A stretch of 64,000 nucleotides of DNA, taken from contig NZ_JAZDDH010000001.1 of assembly GCF_037081715.1 (NCBI RefSeq), positions 1,860,001 through 1,924,000 of the forward strand, written 5' to 3'. How positions within the stretch are numbered: the stretch's first letter is position 1; each line of letters starts with the position of its first letter. Shown in pieces: positions 49,895 to 58,095 of the stretch. The notes below the pieces were generated by a model, which was not told the DNA's origin, made no database searches, and was given only the letters and a program-made list of their open reading frames with translations. The position numbers and the translations under genes are program-made. This DNA comes from Halalkalicoccus sp. CG83 (GTDB lineage Archaea; Halobacteriota; Halobacteria; Halobacteriales; Halalkalicoccaceae).

Positions 49895-51160
49895 CTACCG
49901 TAGTGCCGCGAGGTTCGCCGCCGCGAACGGCGCCAGCATCTCGTCGGGGTGGAGTCCGCCGTGCATCCCGACGAAGTCGAGCTCGTGGCCGTCCCACCAG
50001 ACGCCGCGCTCGCGCGGGACGCAGATCAGCTCGCCACAGCGCTCGTCGAAGTCGCCGATCGGCTCTGCGTCACCGAACAGCCGCCGATCGAGCGCCTCCG
50101 CTCGATCGAACACCCGCGCGTCGAGTTCGCGCTCGAGCACGTCGCGGACCGCCCGCTCCGCGCCCGACTGGACGTGAAAGCGGAGGTTTCGCGGCCCGCC
50201 GATCGGCGGGATCGGCTCGCCGCGACCGTCGGTCCGGAGTCGCTCGCGGATTCCGTCGATCGTCGAGAGGTCGAGGTTCGTCGTGGGATCGGTGTCGACG
50301 TGGCCGTGGTCCGCGGCGACGATCAGGAGCGTCCCCTCCGCTGCTTCGCCGTCGAGGCGGTCGATCAGCTCCGTTCGGAGTCGATCCGCGATCATCGAGA
50401 GCGTCGCCCCGTATGCCCGGGAGTCGGTGCCGGCGGCGTGGGCGGTCGCGTCGATCGCGGGCAGATACGCGTGGACGTACGTCCCTCCCTTCGCGGCCTC
50501 GAGCACGCGTCGAAGCTGGATCGCCATCCCCGCAACCGTTCGATATGGATGGGGCTCGATGCCCGCTCCGAGCAGCGCCGAGTCCTGCGGGTCGAGGATC
50601 CCTTCGGGTTGGACGAGATGGACGTCGATGCCGCGGGCCGCCGCCCGCTCGTAGAGCGACGTCTGCGGGAAGAGCACCCCTCGGCTCGCCCCGTCGATCG
50701 TCTCCTCGACCGGCCTGCCGTCGACGGTTGCGAACGGCAGCGTCTGGACGACGGCGTCGAGCGCCTCGACGTACTGGTACCAGCCCAACACCCCGTGTTC
50801 GACCGGGAGCAGACCGGTAGTGAACGTCGTCATCGCCGCCGCCGTCTCCGAGGGGTAGGTGGAGGTCAGCGGGGTCACCCGCCCGCGTTCGGTCAGCGTG
50901 GCGAGAAACGGGTGGTCGCGGTGGTGGCGTTTCCACTGCTCGTAGCCGAAACCGTCGATCAGGACGACGAGCACGCGCTCGACGTCCGCGTCGACCCCTT
51001 TCAGGACGTCGTCAGGGAGCCGACGACCGAGCGACTCGCCGAGGACCGAGAAGGCCGTCCCCTGGACGTTCGTGAAGCAGTAGTCGTCATACGCGGGGAA
51101 CAGGTACGCCCCCTCCGATCGCGTCTCGCGCAACCGGCGTGCTACCGAGTCACGCAGCAT
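49895..51160 (-). CDS. Alkaline-phosphatase-superfamily hydrolase
   Basis: The 421-residue protein belongs to the nucleotide pyrophosphatase/phosphodiesterase branch. The first metal Asp is in VLVVLIDGFGYEQW (about residue 80). The nucleophile is in STYPSETAAAMTTFTTG (Thr/Ser). The metal cluster VAADHGHVDTD (about residue 278) and the final His of GMHGGLHPDEM complete the double-metal site. The substrate is a phosphate diester or monoester; nucleotide, lipid or sugar cannot be told. It is encoded between aroA and aroC, but no link to the shikimate pathway is known. Confidence 0.87.
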   Translation of the reverse strand: MLRDSVARRLRETRSEGAYLFPAYDDYCFTNVQGTAFSVLGESLGRRLPDDVLKGVDADVERVLVVLIDGFGYEQWKRHHRDHPFLATLTERGRVTPLTSTYPSETAAAMTTFTTGLLPVEHGVLGWYQYVEALDAVVQTLPFATVDGRPVEETIDGASRGVLFPQTSLYERAAARGIDVHLVQPEGILDPQDSALLGAGIEPHPYRTVAGMAIQLRRVLEAAKGGTYVHAYLPAIDATAHAAGTDSRAYGATLSMIADRLRTELIDRLDGEAAEGTLLIVAADHGHVDTDPTTNLDLSTIDGIRERLRTDGRGEPIPPIGGPRNLRFHVQSGAERAVRDVLERELDARVFDRAEALDRRLFGDAEPIGDFDERCGELICVPRERGVWWDGHELDFVGMHGGLHPDEMLAPFAAANLAALR

Positions 51161-51226
51161 CCGTGGTAGTGGGAGGAGCAGGCGTAAATCGATGTCGGTG
51201 GTCCCGACGCCCACGTTCCCGCGGTC

Positions 51227-52549
51227 TCACTCGCGGACGACGTCCGCGCCGAGGTCGTAGAGAACCTCGAAGAAGCCGGGGAAGGAGACGTCGACGTGCT
51301 CGGCGCCCCGGACCGTCGTTGCCCCCTCGGCGACCAGCCCCGCGACCGAGAGTGCCATCACGATCCGGTGGTCCTTGTGGCCCGCGACGGCCGTTCCCGA
51401 CAGTTCGGAGGCGGCGCCGTCGACGACGAGCTCGTCGGTATACTCCTCGACGACCGCACCGAGCGCGTCGAGCTCCTTGGCCATCGCGCTCACCCGATCG
51501 GTCTCCTTGTACCGGACGTGCTCGCAGTTGGTGATCCGCGTCTCGCCGTCCGCGGCCGCACCCAGGGTCGCGATCGTCGGGAGGAGGTCGGGGGTGTCGC
51601 CGACGTCGACCTCGACGCCCGAGAGGGCGGATCGTTCGACCTCGATGCGGCCGTTCTCGCGATCCCATTCCACCTCGCCGCCCATTCGTTCGACGACGTC
51701 GACGATGGCGGCGTCACCCTGCGCGCTGGGGTACGCCCCGCGGATCGTCAGCCCCTCGTCGGCGGCGAGGACGCCCGCCGCCAGCAGGTAGGAGATCGAG
51801 GAGAAGTCGCCGGGGACGTGGTACTCGCCCTCGGCGGGCTCGTAGGACTGCCCGCCCGCGACCGAGAACCCCTCGGCGCCGGCCGAGCGGACGCCGTTCT
51901 CGCCGTCGGTTCCCACCGGTTCGGCCCGGACCCCGAACGCCTCGAGGAGTTCGAGCGTGACGTCGACGTACGGCGCGGACTTGAGCTCGGTCTCGAGGTC
52001 GATCTCGATCCCCTCCTCGGTGACGGCGCCGGCCATCAACAGCGCGGAGACGTACTGCGAGGAGACGTCGCCGGGGATCGACACCTCGCCGCCCTGGATC
52101 GGCCCGCCGATTACGAGCGGCGCCTGGCCGTTCCCGCGGGTGCTCTCGGCGCGTCCTTCCAACTGCTCGATCGCGTCCAGCAGGGGTCCCTGCGGGCGCG
52201 AGCGAAGCGACCGATCGCCCGTCAGCACCGTGATGCCGTCCGCGAGCGCCGCGGTGGCGCTCACCAGGCGCATCGTCGTTCCGCTGTTGGCGCAGTCGAT
52301 CACGTCCGTTGGCACGCCGGGGTGTCCGGAGAAGCCGTCGACGGCGAGGTGCTCCTCCTTCTCGCCCACGTCGCCCCCGAACGCCTCGACGGCGCGCATC
52401 GTCGCACGCGTGTCTGCGCTTTTCAGCGGATCGTGAACGATCGCGCCGCCGGCGTAGCCCGCCGCGAGGATCGCTCGATGGGTGTAGCTCTTCGACGGCG
52501 GAGCCTGGGCGACCCCGCCGACCGAGGAGCGCGTGATGGTGGCGTCCAT
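51227..52549 (-). CDS. aroA: 3-phosphoshikimate 1-carboxyvinyltransferase (EPSP synthase)
   Basis: The 440-residue EPSP synthase joins shikimate 3-phosphate to phosphoenolpyruvate. Substrate motifs are [10 protein letters not shown] (residues 17-26), [15 protein letters not shown] (about 88-102), [15 protein letters not shown] (about 160), [15 protein letters not shown] and [16 protein letters not shown]. Two alpha-beta domains of normal size are present. It precedes the phosphatase and aroC genes in the same orientation; with aroC and tyrA nearby this is part of the aromatic amino-acid route. ATG 52549 (MDATITRSS) is chosen. Confidence 0.95.
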   Translation of the reverse strand: MDATITRSSVGGVAQAPPSKSYTHRAILAAGYAGGAIVHDPLKSADTRATMRAVEAFGGDVGEKEEHLAVDGFSGHPGVPTDVIDCANSGTTMRLVSATAALADGITVLTGDRSLRSRPQGPLLDAIEQLEGRAESTRGNGQAPLVIGGPIQGGEVSIPGDVSSQYVSALLMAGAVTEEGIEIDLETELKSAPYVDVTLELLEAFGVRAEPVGTDGENGVRSAGAEGFSVAGGQSYEPAEGEYHVPGDFSSISYLLAAGVLAADEGLTIRGAYPSAQGDAAIVDVVERMGGEVEWDRENGRIEVERSALSGVEVDVGDTPDLLPTIATLGAAADGETRITNCEHVRYKETDRVSAMAKELDALGAVVEEYTDELVVDGAASELSGTAVAGHKDHRIVMALSVAGLVAEGATTVRGAEHVDVSFPGFFEVLYDLGADVVRE

Positions 52550-52689
52550 GCGCGGGGCGAGAACGTCACGGAGTATCACGCTATCGATGGCTGCGAGCCG
52601 GGCGTCGATCGACCGGGGCCCACTCGTGGTCCGTTTTACCGACGTGCGGAAGGGCTGCTCGACGGGTCGAAACCTCCAACGTTCTGTGG

Positions 52690-53136
52690 GTGCGTTCTAC
52701 CGACGTGGACGACGATCCCCGACGGATTCGATCGATCGCCGTCAGTGCCGAGGACGCCGTCTCGGCCTACGAGGCGAGCGAGCGAAGCGCGGTCTCCCCC
52801 GTTCTACGGATCACCCCGCCCTTCGCGGGGCGGATGCGCGCCCGCCTACACGTCCCCGGCCCCGACGAACCGTCGAGCGAACCCGTCCCGATCCACGTCG
52901 AACCCGCGGAGTTGTTCGATCACGATCTCCTGCCCACGTACCCGGAACCCGGCGATACGGAGACGGAGATCCGTACCGACCCTGACCTCGAGTACTCGAC
53001 TGAACTCCACCACGACCGTCACGTCGAGCGCGTCGAGGAGTGGCGGGTGCGGGCAAGGGAGGCGTTCGCAGAGCGCGTCGAGATCAGGACGTCTCACGGA
53101 AGCCACGAGGTCGAGCTGAAAGTGCTCGGCGCGTAA
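52690..53136 (+). CDS. Conserved haloarchaeal protein of unknown function (148 aa)
   Basis: This is a soluble 148-residue acidic protein. Its regular features are [16 protein letters not shown] (a helical start), [22 protein letters not shown] (a beta-rich segment, about residues 36-57), and [15 protein letters not shown] followed by a final [10 protein letters not shown] strand. It resembles a haloarchaeal family (DUF8009, recalled from memory). It has no signal peptide or active-site pattern. GTG 52690 or the GTG at 52705 ([10 protein letters not shown]) may start it. It is divergent from aroA. Confidence 0.75.
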   Translation: MRSTDVDDDPRRIRSIAVSAEDAVSAYEASERSAVSPVLRITPPFAGRMRARLHVPGPDEPSSEPVPIHVEPAELFDHDLLPTYPEPGDTETEIRTDPDLEYSTELHHDRHVERVEEWRVRAREAFAERVEIRTSHGSHEVELKVLGA

Positions 53137-53137
53137 C

Positions 53138-53506
53138 TACAGTAGTCTGCCCGACGTCAGTGGGCGTGTTCCGACGGCTCCCGGATCGACTCCGGTACGC
53201 GAGCGGCCACTGCGGTTCCTCGGCGTCGAGATCGGGAGCCGAACGCTGATACCGGGCGACGTCGGCTACCGCCTCATGGACGAGACGCCGCTCTCGACGC
53301 GACTGGTGGCCTCACTGCTCGGCGTCCACGGCCGGTTCGGACCCACACCGGATTTCCGGTGGACGATCCGGAACGATCGGACGTTTCGGGCCTCGGTTCG
53401 GCGAATCCCCGAGAGGGAGTTCGACCGCCCGGTCCTCGGTCACGGTTCGATGATCGAGATCGACGGCCGGAAGACGGTCCTCGATGGCTTCGAGCAGGTG
53501 CTATGA
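53138..53506 (+). pseudogene. 5'-truncated DUF4336-like metallo-hydrolase remnant
   Basis: An open frame with no N-terminal part ends at 53506. Its readable portion is RFLGVEIGSRTLIPGDVGYR, then DETPLSTRLVASLLGVHGRFG, and a C-terminal DRPVLGHGSMIEIDGRKTV. The end pattern (FDRxVxxHGxxIE) is that of the DUF4336/metallo-beta-lactamase-like family. The first metal-binding half is missing, so only the tail of the gene is left, or it is a real but short protein starting at ATG 53276. The stop codon is overlapped by a palindrome that belongs to the next operon. Confidence 0.5.
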
Positions 53507-53527
53507 ACGTCTGAGCCGAACGTTCAT
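53503..53527. promoter_or_regulatory. 8-9-8 inverted repeat, candidate TetR operator
   Basis: ATGAACGT and ACGTTCAT are perfect arms (53503-53510 and 53520-53527) around a 9-nt spacer. The repeat lies 25 nt before the ATG of the ABC-ATPase gene (53553) and overlaps the likely promoter of the ABC-permease-TetR operon. TetR proteins bind such palindromes and usually repress their own operon. Confidence 0.6.
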
Positions 53528-53552
53528 TACTTCACGAAGCCTATATCGGAGG

Positions 53553-54536
53553 ATGAGCGCGATCGAACTCGAGGGGCTGACGAAGCGCTACGGCGACGGC
53601 GGAAGCCTCCGACTCCCTGGCCGCCGGACGGGATCCGGCGAGGTCGTCGGCATCGACGACCTCTCCTTCACGGTAGCGGAGGGCGAGGTGTTCGGCTTTC
53701 TCGGCCCGAACGGTGCGGGCAAGACGACGACGATCCGCACGCTGCTAGGGCTGCTCTCGCCGACGTCGGGTACGGCGACGGTTCTGGGAGCGGACGTCCT
53801 CGACGAGGCCGCGCTGGTCGAGGCGAAACGGCGGATCGGCTATCTGCCCGCGGATCTGGGCTTCGACGAGGGGGTGACCGGCGAGCGGGTGCTCGCCCTC
53901 CACGCAGCGATCAAGGGCGGGAGCCGCCGCGAGGAGCTCTTAGAACTCTTTGCGCCGCCGCTCGAGCGGCCGATTCGCGAGTACTCGACGGGCAACGAGC
54001 GGATGCTCGGCATCGTCCAGGCGTTCATGCACGATCCGGACCTGGTGATCATGGACGAGCCGACCTCGGGGCTCGACCCGCTGAAACAGGAGCGGTTCCA
54101 CGAGTTTCTGCGCGAGGAGCGCGAGCGCGGCACCACGGTGTTCTTCTCCTCGCACGTGCTGAGCGAGGTCCGGCAGGTCTGCGACCGAGTGGGCATCCTC
54201 CGCGAGGGCCGACTCGTCGCGCTCGAGGACGTCGAGACGCTGCTCGCCCGCGGCGGTAAGCGCGTCCGGGTCCGCCTCGCAGAACCGGTCGACCCCGAGG
54301 CGTTCGCGACCGACGGCACCATCGACGTACGCCGGGTCGGCGACTCGCTCTCCTTTACGTACGCCGGGGAGTACAACGCGCTGCTCTCCCACCTCGCGGA
54401 CTACGACGTCGTGGACGTCGAGATCGGTGAGCCCCCGCTGGAGGACGTCTTCATGCACTACTACGGCGAGGGTGACGGACCCGCTCCGGAGACGAGGACG
54501 AACTCGGAAGCGGAGACGGAGGTCGCCGATGCTTGA
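53553..54536 (+). CDS. ABC transporter ATP-binding protein (drug/natamycin-type)
   Basis: The 327-residue ATPase of the CcmA/DrrA exporter type has Walker A GPNGAGKTTT (about residue 51), the Q-loop region GYLPADLGF, the signature YSTGNERMLG in place of the usual LSGGQ (about 147-156), Walker B LVIMDEPTSGLDP, and switch FFSSHVLSEV. A C-terminal extension of about 100 residues ends in an acidic tail. With the permease it exports a lipid or drug-like molecule. The insertion between residues 10 and 32 (GGSLRLPGRRTGSGE) is unusual. It begins an operon behind a palindrome and is coupled to the permease gene by an 8-nt overlap. Confidence 0.88.
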   Translation: MSAIELEGLTKRYGDGGSLRLPGRRTGSGEVVGIDDLSFTVAEGEVFGFLGPNGAGKTTTIRTLLGLLSPTSGTATVLGADVLDEAALVEAKRRIGYLPADLGFDEGVTGERVLALHAAIKGGSRREELLELFAPPLERPIREYSTGNERMLGIVQAFMHDPDLVIMDEPTSGLDPLKQERFHEFLREERERGTTVFFSSHVLSEVRQVCDRVGILREGRLVALEDVETLLARGGKRVRVRLAEPVDPEAFATDGTIDVRRVGDSLSFTYAGEYNALLSHLADYDVVDVEIGEPPLEDVFMHYYGEGDGPAPETRTNSEAETEVADA

Positions 54537-55326
54537 GATCGTCCGGTACGAGGCCGAGAAACGGATCAAGGGGACGCTCGCGTTGGCGATCGGTCTCGGC
54601 GTGCTCGCGGTGTTCTTCGTGGCCTTCTTCCCGTCGCTCGAGGCCTCCGGCATCGACTTCGACGCGTACGTCGAGGCGTACCCGCCGGCGGTCCAGGAGG
54701 CGTTCGGGATCTCCTCGCTCGACACGATCGAGGGCTTTCTCGCCGTCGAGGTCTACCAGTTCCTCTGGCTGTTGCTCCTGGGGCTCTACTTCGCCTACAG
54801 CGCGGGCGGGCTGATCGCCGGCGACGTCGAGCGCGATCGGATGGACCTCACGCTCTCGCTTCCGATCTCGCGCTCGCGCGTCCTCGCGGAGAAGTTCGCC
54901 TCGGTGCTGGTGCCGATCCTCGCGCTGAACGCCGTCGTGCCGGTGGTCGTCTACGCCGTCGTCCTCGCCATCGGCCAGTCGATCGACGTGGCGGATCTCG
55001 CGGTGGTTCACCTCCTCTCGATCCCGTATCTGCTGGTCTGTGGGGCGATCGGGCTCGTCCTCTCGACGCTGGTCGACCGGGCCGACGTCGCCAAACGCAT
55101 CGCCATCGCCGCGGTGTTCGTCCTCTACCTGATCGAGTCGATCGCCGCGAGCACCGACGGTCTCGAGTGGATCGGCTACGTGAGTCCCACCCACTACTAC
55201 GACCCGACGGCGATCCTCGTCGAGGGAAGCTACGACCTGACCGGCGCGGCGATCCTGCTCGGCGCGACCGTGCTATTGGTGCTCGTGGCGCGCTACCGGT
55301 TCCAACGGGCGGACGTCGGCGCATGA
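54529..55326 (+). CDS. ABC-2-type permease
   Basis: The 265-residue membrane protein has six helices (LALAIGLGVLAVFFVAFFPSL, VEVYQFLWLLLLGLYFAYSAGG, LVPILALNAVVPVVVYAVVLAIG, VVHLLSIPYLLVCGAIGLVLS, IAIAAVFVLYLIESIAAS, GAAILLGATVLLVLVARY). The segment GGLIAGDVERDRMDLTLSLPISRSRVL (about residues 87-113) is the ABC-2 coupling region. It pairs with the upstream ATPase as a half-transporter; a homodimer is likely. The stop overlaps the TetR gene by 4 nt. Confidence 0.88.
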   Translation: MLEIVRYEAEKRIKGTLALAIGLGVLAVFFVAFFPSLEASGIDFDAYVEAYPPAVQEAFGISSLDTIEGFLAVEVYQFLWLLLLGLYFAYSAGGLIAGDVERDRMDLTLSLPISRSRVLAEKFASVLVPILALNAVVPVVVYAVVLAIGQSIDVADLAVVHLLSIPYLLVCGAIGLVLSTLVDRADVAKRIAIAAVFVLYLIESIAASTDGLEWIGYVSPTHYYDPTAILVEGSYDLTGAAILLGATVLLVLVARYRFQRADVGA

Positions 55327-55922
55327 CCGCGTTCGACGACCGCGAGCGAGCGCGGATCCGCGAGGCACTGATCGAGTCCGGCCGCGAGCGCTTCGCGCGA
55401 TACGGGCTGCGCAAGACGACGATCGCCGACCTGACCGAGCCGGTAGGAATCGCGACGGGAACGTTCTACCGCTTCTTCGACTCGAAGGAGGCGCTGTTCT
55501 GGACGGTCCTGGAGGGCGAGCGCGAGGACGTCCTCGAGCGATACGAGGCCGCGGTCGCGGCGGCCGACGGTCCGCGGGAGGAGATCGTCGCCCTCCTGAC
55601 GGCGATCTGTGACGAGATCGAGGCGAACCCCCTCACCCGCGCGGTGCTCGCCGACGGGGAGATCGATCGGCTGATCCGTGGCATGTCCGACGAGGAGCTC
55701 GCCGAGGGCCACCGCCGGAGCGTCGAGTACCTGTTGTCGTACGTCGAGTCGTGGCAGGAGGCCGGCGCCGTCATCGAGGCAGATCCCGAGGTCGTCGCCG
55801 GCGTCCTTCGAGCGGTAACATTCGTCACCCTCCATCGGGACGAACTCGGCCCGGGGTACCCGGCGGTCCGCGCGACGCTGATCGAACGACTGGCGATCGG
55901 ACTTACGGCGACGGAGGAGTGA
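55323..55922 (+). CDS. TetR/AcrR-family transcriptional regulator
   Basis: The 199-residue regulator has an N-terminal HTH: RIREALIESGRERFARYGLRKTTIADLTEPVGIATGTFYRFFDSKEALF (residues 11-60), with the recognition helix TGTFYRFF. The helical ligand domain (about 65-199) is unrelated to specific ligands. Being the last gene of the ABC operon and overlapping the permease by ATGA, it probably represses its own operon through the inverted repeat at 53503-53527 and is released by the exported compound. Confidence 0.92.
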   Translation: MTAFDDRERARIREALIESGRERFARYGLRKTTIADLTEPVGIATGTFYRFFDSKEALFWTVLEGEREDVLERYEAAVAAADGPREEIVALLTAICDEIEANPLTRAVLADGEIDRLIRGMSDEELAEGHRRSVEYLLSYVESWQEAGAVIEADPEVVAGVLRAVTFVTLHRDELGPGYPAVRATLIERLAIGLTATEE

Positions 55923-55968
55923 GGAGGCGGAGGGAAGGGTCTACTACCCTGTGGGCACACGACCGGAC

Positions 55969-57141
55969 ATGGAACCGGATCTCTCCGAACTCGACGCGTT
56001 TCTCGATGAGAACGGCGCCGACGGCTACCTGATCGAGGCCGACTCGACCGACTCCGATCAGCTGTACCTCTCGGGGTTCGACGCGCCCGATTCGTTCGTC
56101 ACCCTTCACATGGACGAGACGCACTTGCTCGTCTCGGGGCTGGAGTACGGCCGGGCTCGATCGGAGAGCCGCGCAGAGACGGTCTCGCGCTACGCCGACT
56201 ACGGCTACCGCGAGAAGGTCGAGGAGTACGGACCCATCGGCGCGAAACCGCGACTGATCGCCGAGTTCCTCGCCGACCACGACGCCGGACGGGTCGTCGT
56301 CCCCGCACGGTTCCCCCTCGCGCTCGCCGACGGCCTGCGCGAACTCGACGTCGGCGTCTCGGCCGAGACCGACGACGTGCTGACGGGGATCCGTGCGGTG
56401 AAGACCGACGAGGAGATCGACTCCATTCGCGAGGCTCAGCGCGCCAACGAGGAGGCGATGCATACCGCCGAGACGCTCCTCGAGGAGGCGAGCGTCGAGG
56501 AGGGCGTCCTCCAGCACGGGGGCGAACCCCTGACGAGCGAGCGCGTTCGACGCGAGATCGAGATCGCGCTGCTCCGTCTCGACTGTGCCCTCGACGAGAC
56601 GATCGTCTCCTGTGGTGCCGACGCCGCCGACCCCCACGACCGCGGCAGCGGCCCGCTTCACACCGACGAGACGATCGTGATCGACGTCTTCCCCCGGAGC
56701 AAGGAGACGAACTACCACGCCGACATGACCCGGACGTTCGTCGTCGGCGAGCCGAGCGAGACGGCACGCGAGTGGTACGATCTCACGGCCGAGGCGAAGG
56801 AGGCCGCCCTCGAGGCGATCGAGCCCGGCGTCACCGGCGCGGAGGTCCACGCCGCGGCCTGCGAGGTGTACGAGGAGGCGGGTCTGCCGACGCTGCGAAA
56901 CGACGAATCGACGGAGACGGGGTTCATCCACTCGACGGGTCACGGCATCGGCCTCGACGTCCACGAGCTACCCCGTCTGAGCGAGAGCGGCGGCGAACTC
57001 GAACCGGGTCACGTCGTCACCGTCGAACCCGGCCTCTACGACCCCGAGGTCGGCGGCGTGCGGATCGAGGACCTCGTCGTCGTTCGCGAGGACGGCTACG
57101 AGAACCTCACCGACTACCCCGAGGAGTTCGTGATCAACTGA
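55969..57141 (+). CDS. M24-family aminopeptidase P-like metallopeptidase
   Basis: The 390-residue Xaa-Pro dipeptidase/aminopeptidase-like protein has an N-terminal creatinase domain (1-150) and a pita-bread catalytic domain. Metal ligands are Asp in VIDVFPRSK and Asp in HADMTRTF (about 235-250), His in STGHGIGLDVHELP (about 330), and Glu in VEPGLY and RIEDLV (about 350-370). It removes or cleaves at proline, for turnover of short peptides. It follows the TetR gene by 46 nt with a likely own start; no membrane segment. Confidence 0.92.
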   Translation: MEPDLSELDAFLDENGADGYLIEADSTDSDQLYLSGFDAPDSFVTLHMDETHLLVSGLEYGRARSESRAETVSRYADYGYREKVEEYGPIGAKPRLIAEFLADHDAGRVVVPARFPLALADGLRELDVGVSAETDDVLTGIRAVKTDEEIDSIREAQRANEEAMHTAETLLEEASVEEGVLQHGGEPLTSERVRREIEIALLRLDCALDETIVSCGADAADPHDRGSGPLHTDETIVIDVFPRSKETNYHADMTRTFVVGEPSETAREWYDLTAEAKEAALEAIEPGVTGAEVHAAACEVYEEAGLPTLRNDESTETGFIHSTGHGIGLDVHELPRLSESGGELEPGHVVTVEPGLYDPEVGGVRIEDLVVVREDGYENLTDYPEEFVIN

Positions 57142-57203
57142 ACCACCTGTTTTCGACGATCGTCGTATAGGGGTTTATGGATCGTCGAATCGAAGGGGCG
57201 GAT

Positions 57204-57317
57204 ATGAACTGTCCGAACTGCGAGAGCCGACTGGCGAACGTCCAGGGCTACGAGACCTGTCCCGACTGCGGGTACGTTCAGCCGCTCGACCGTCGGATCC
57301 GGACCCCGACTGCGTAG
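57204..57317 (+). CDS. Mini zinc-finger protein (37 aa)
   Basis: The short protein starts MNCPNCESRLANVQGYETCPDCGYV and contains two CxxC pairs (Cys3/Cys6 and Cys17/Cys20) that fit one zinc site. It resembles the abundant small zinc-finger proteins of haloarchaea (HVO_A0556-like). An in-frame ATG at 57177 would add nine residues. It probably binds nucleic acid or stabilises a protein complex; the role is unknown. Confidence 0.7.
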   Translation: MNCPNCESRLANVQGYETCPDCGYVQPLDRRIRTPTA

Positions 57318-57363
57318 ACGGAGGAGCGAACGCCTTTTGACGCCGACGGCCGACCGTCCGCCA

Positions 57364-58095
57364 ATGGACGCGCTGATCGTCGGTGCGGGAACGATGGGAC
57401 GCTGGTTCGCGGGGGTGATCGACGGAGCCGGGACGACGCTCGCGTTCGCCGACCTCGATTCCGAGGCCGCTCGTGCGGCGGCCGAGGCCCACGGTGGCCG
57501 AGCGGTTTCGCCCGACACCGACGACGGGTTCGATCTGGTCTGTCTGGCGGTGCCGATCCCCGCGGTCGAGGACGCGATCGAGCGCTACGAACCGATAGCG
57601 ATGTCGGCGATCGTCGACTGCAGCGGCGTCATGTCGACGCCGGTCACCGCGATGGCCGAACACGCCCCCGACCGCGAGCGGGCGAGCCTCCACCCGCTGT
57701 TCGCCCCCGAGAACGCCCCCGGAAACGTCGCGATCGTCGAGGAGGGCGGACCCCTCGTCGAGCGCCTGCGCGAACGGCTCGAGGAACGGGGCAACGTGCT
57801 CGTCGAGACCACCCCCGAAGAGCACGACCGCGCGATGGAGACGATCCAGACGAAGACCCACGCCGCGATCCTCGCGTACGCGCTCGCCGCGGAGGAGGTC
57901 CCGACGGGGTTCGAGACGCCGATCTCCGCCGGACTCGGTGACCTCGTCGATCGCGTCACCGACGGCAACCCCCACGTCTACGCCGACATCCAGGAGACGT
58001 TCGCGGGCGCGGAGGCTGTCGCCGACGCGGCCACTCGGATCGCCGAGGCCGATCGCGAGGCGTTCGAGGCGCTCTATCGAGAGGCCGGACGGTGA
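57364..58095 (+). CDS. tyrA: Prephenate dehydrogenase
   Basis: The 243-residue protein has an N-terminal NAD(P)-binding Rossmann motif ALIVGAGTMGRWFAG (residues 3-17) and the typical prephenate-dehydrogenase segments DLVCLAVPIPAVEDAI, SGVMSTPVTAM, ERASLHPLFAPENAPGNVAIV and EEHDRAMETIQTKTHAAILAYAL. It converts prephenate to 4-hydroxyphenylpyruvate for tyrosine. It lacks chorismate mutase and ACT domains, so mutase is separate. It lies about 4.8 kb from aroA and overlaps the Rsm22-like gene by 4 nt. Confidence 0.9.
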   Translation: MDALIVGAGTMGRWFAGVIDGAGTTLAFADLDSEAARAAAEAHGGRAVSPDTDDGFDLVCLAVPIPAVEDAIERYEPIAMSAIVDCSGVMSTPVTAMAEHAPDRERASLHPLFAPENAPGNVAIVEEGGPLVERLRERLEERGNVLVETTPEEHDRAMETIQTKTHAAILAYALAAEEVPTGFETPISAGLGDLVDRVTDGNPHVYADIQETFAGAEAVADAATRIAEADREAFEALYREAGR

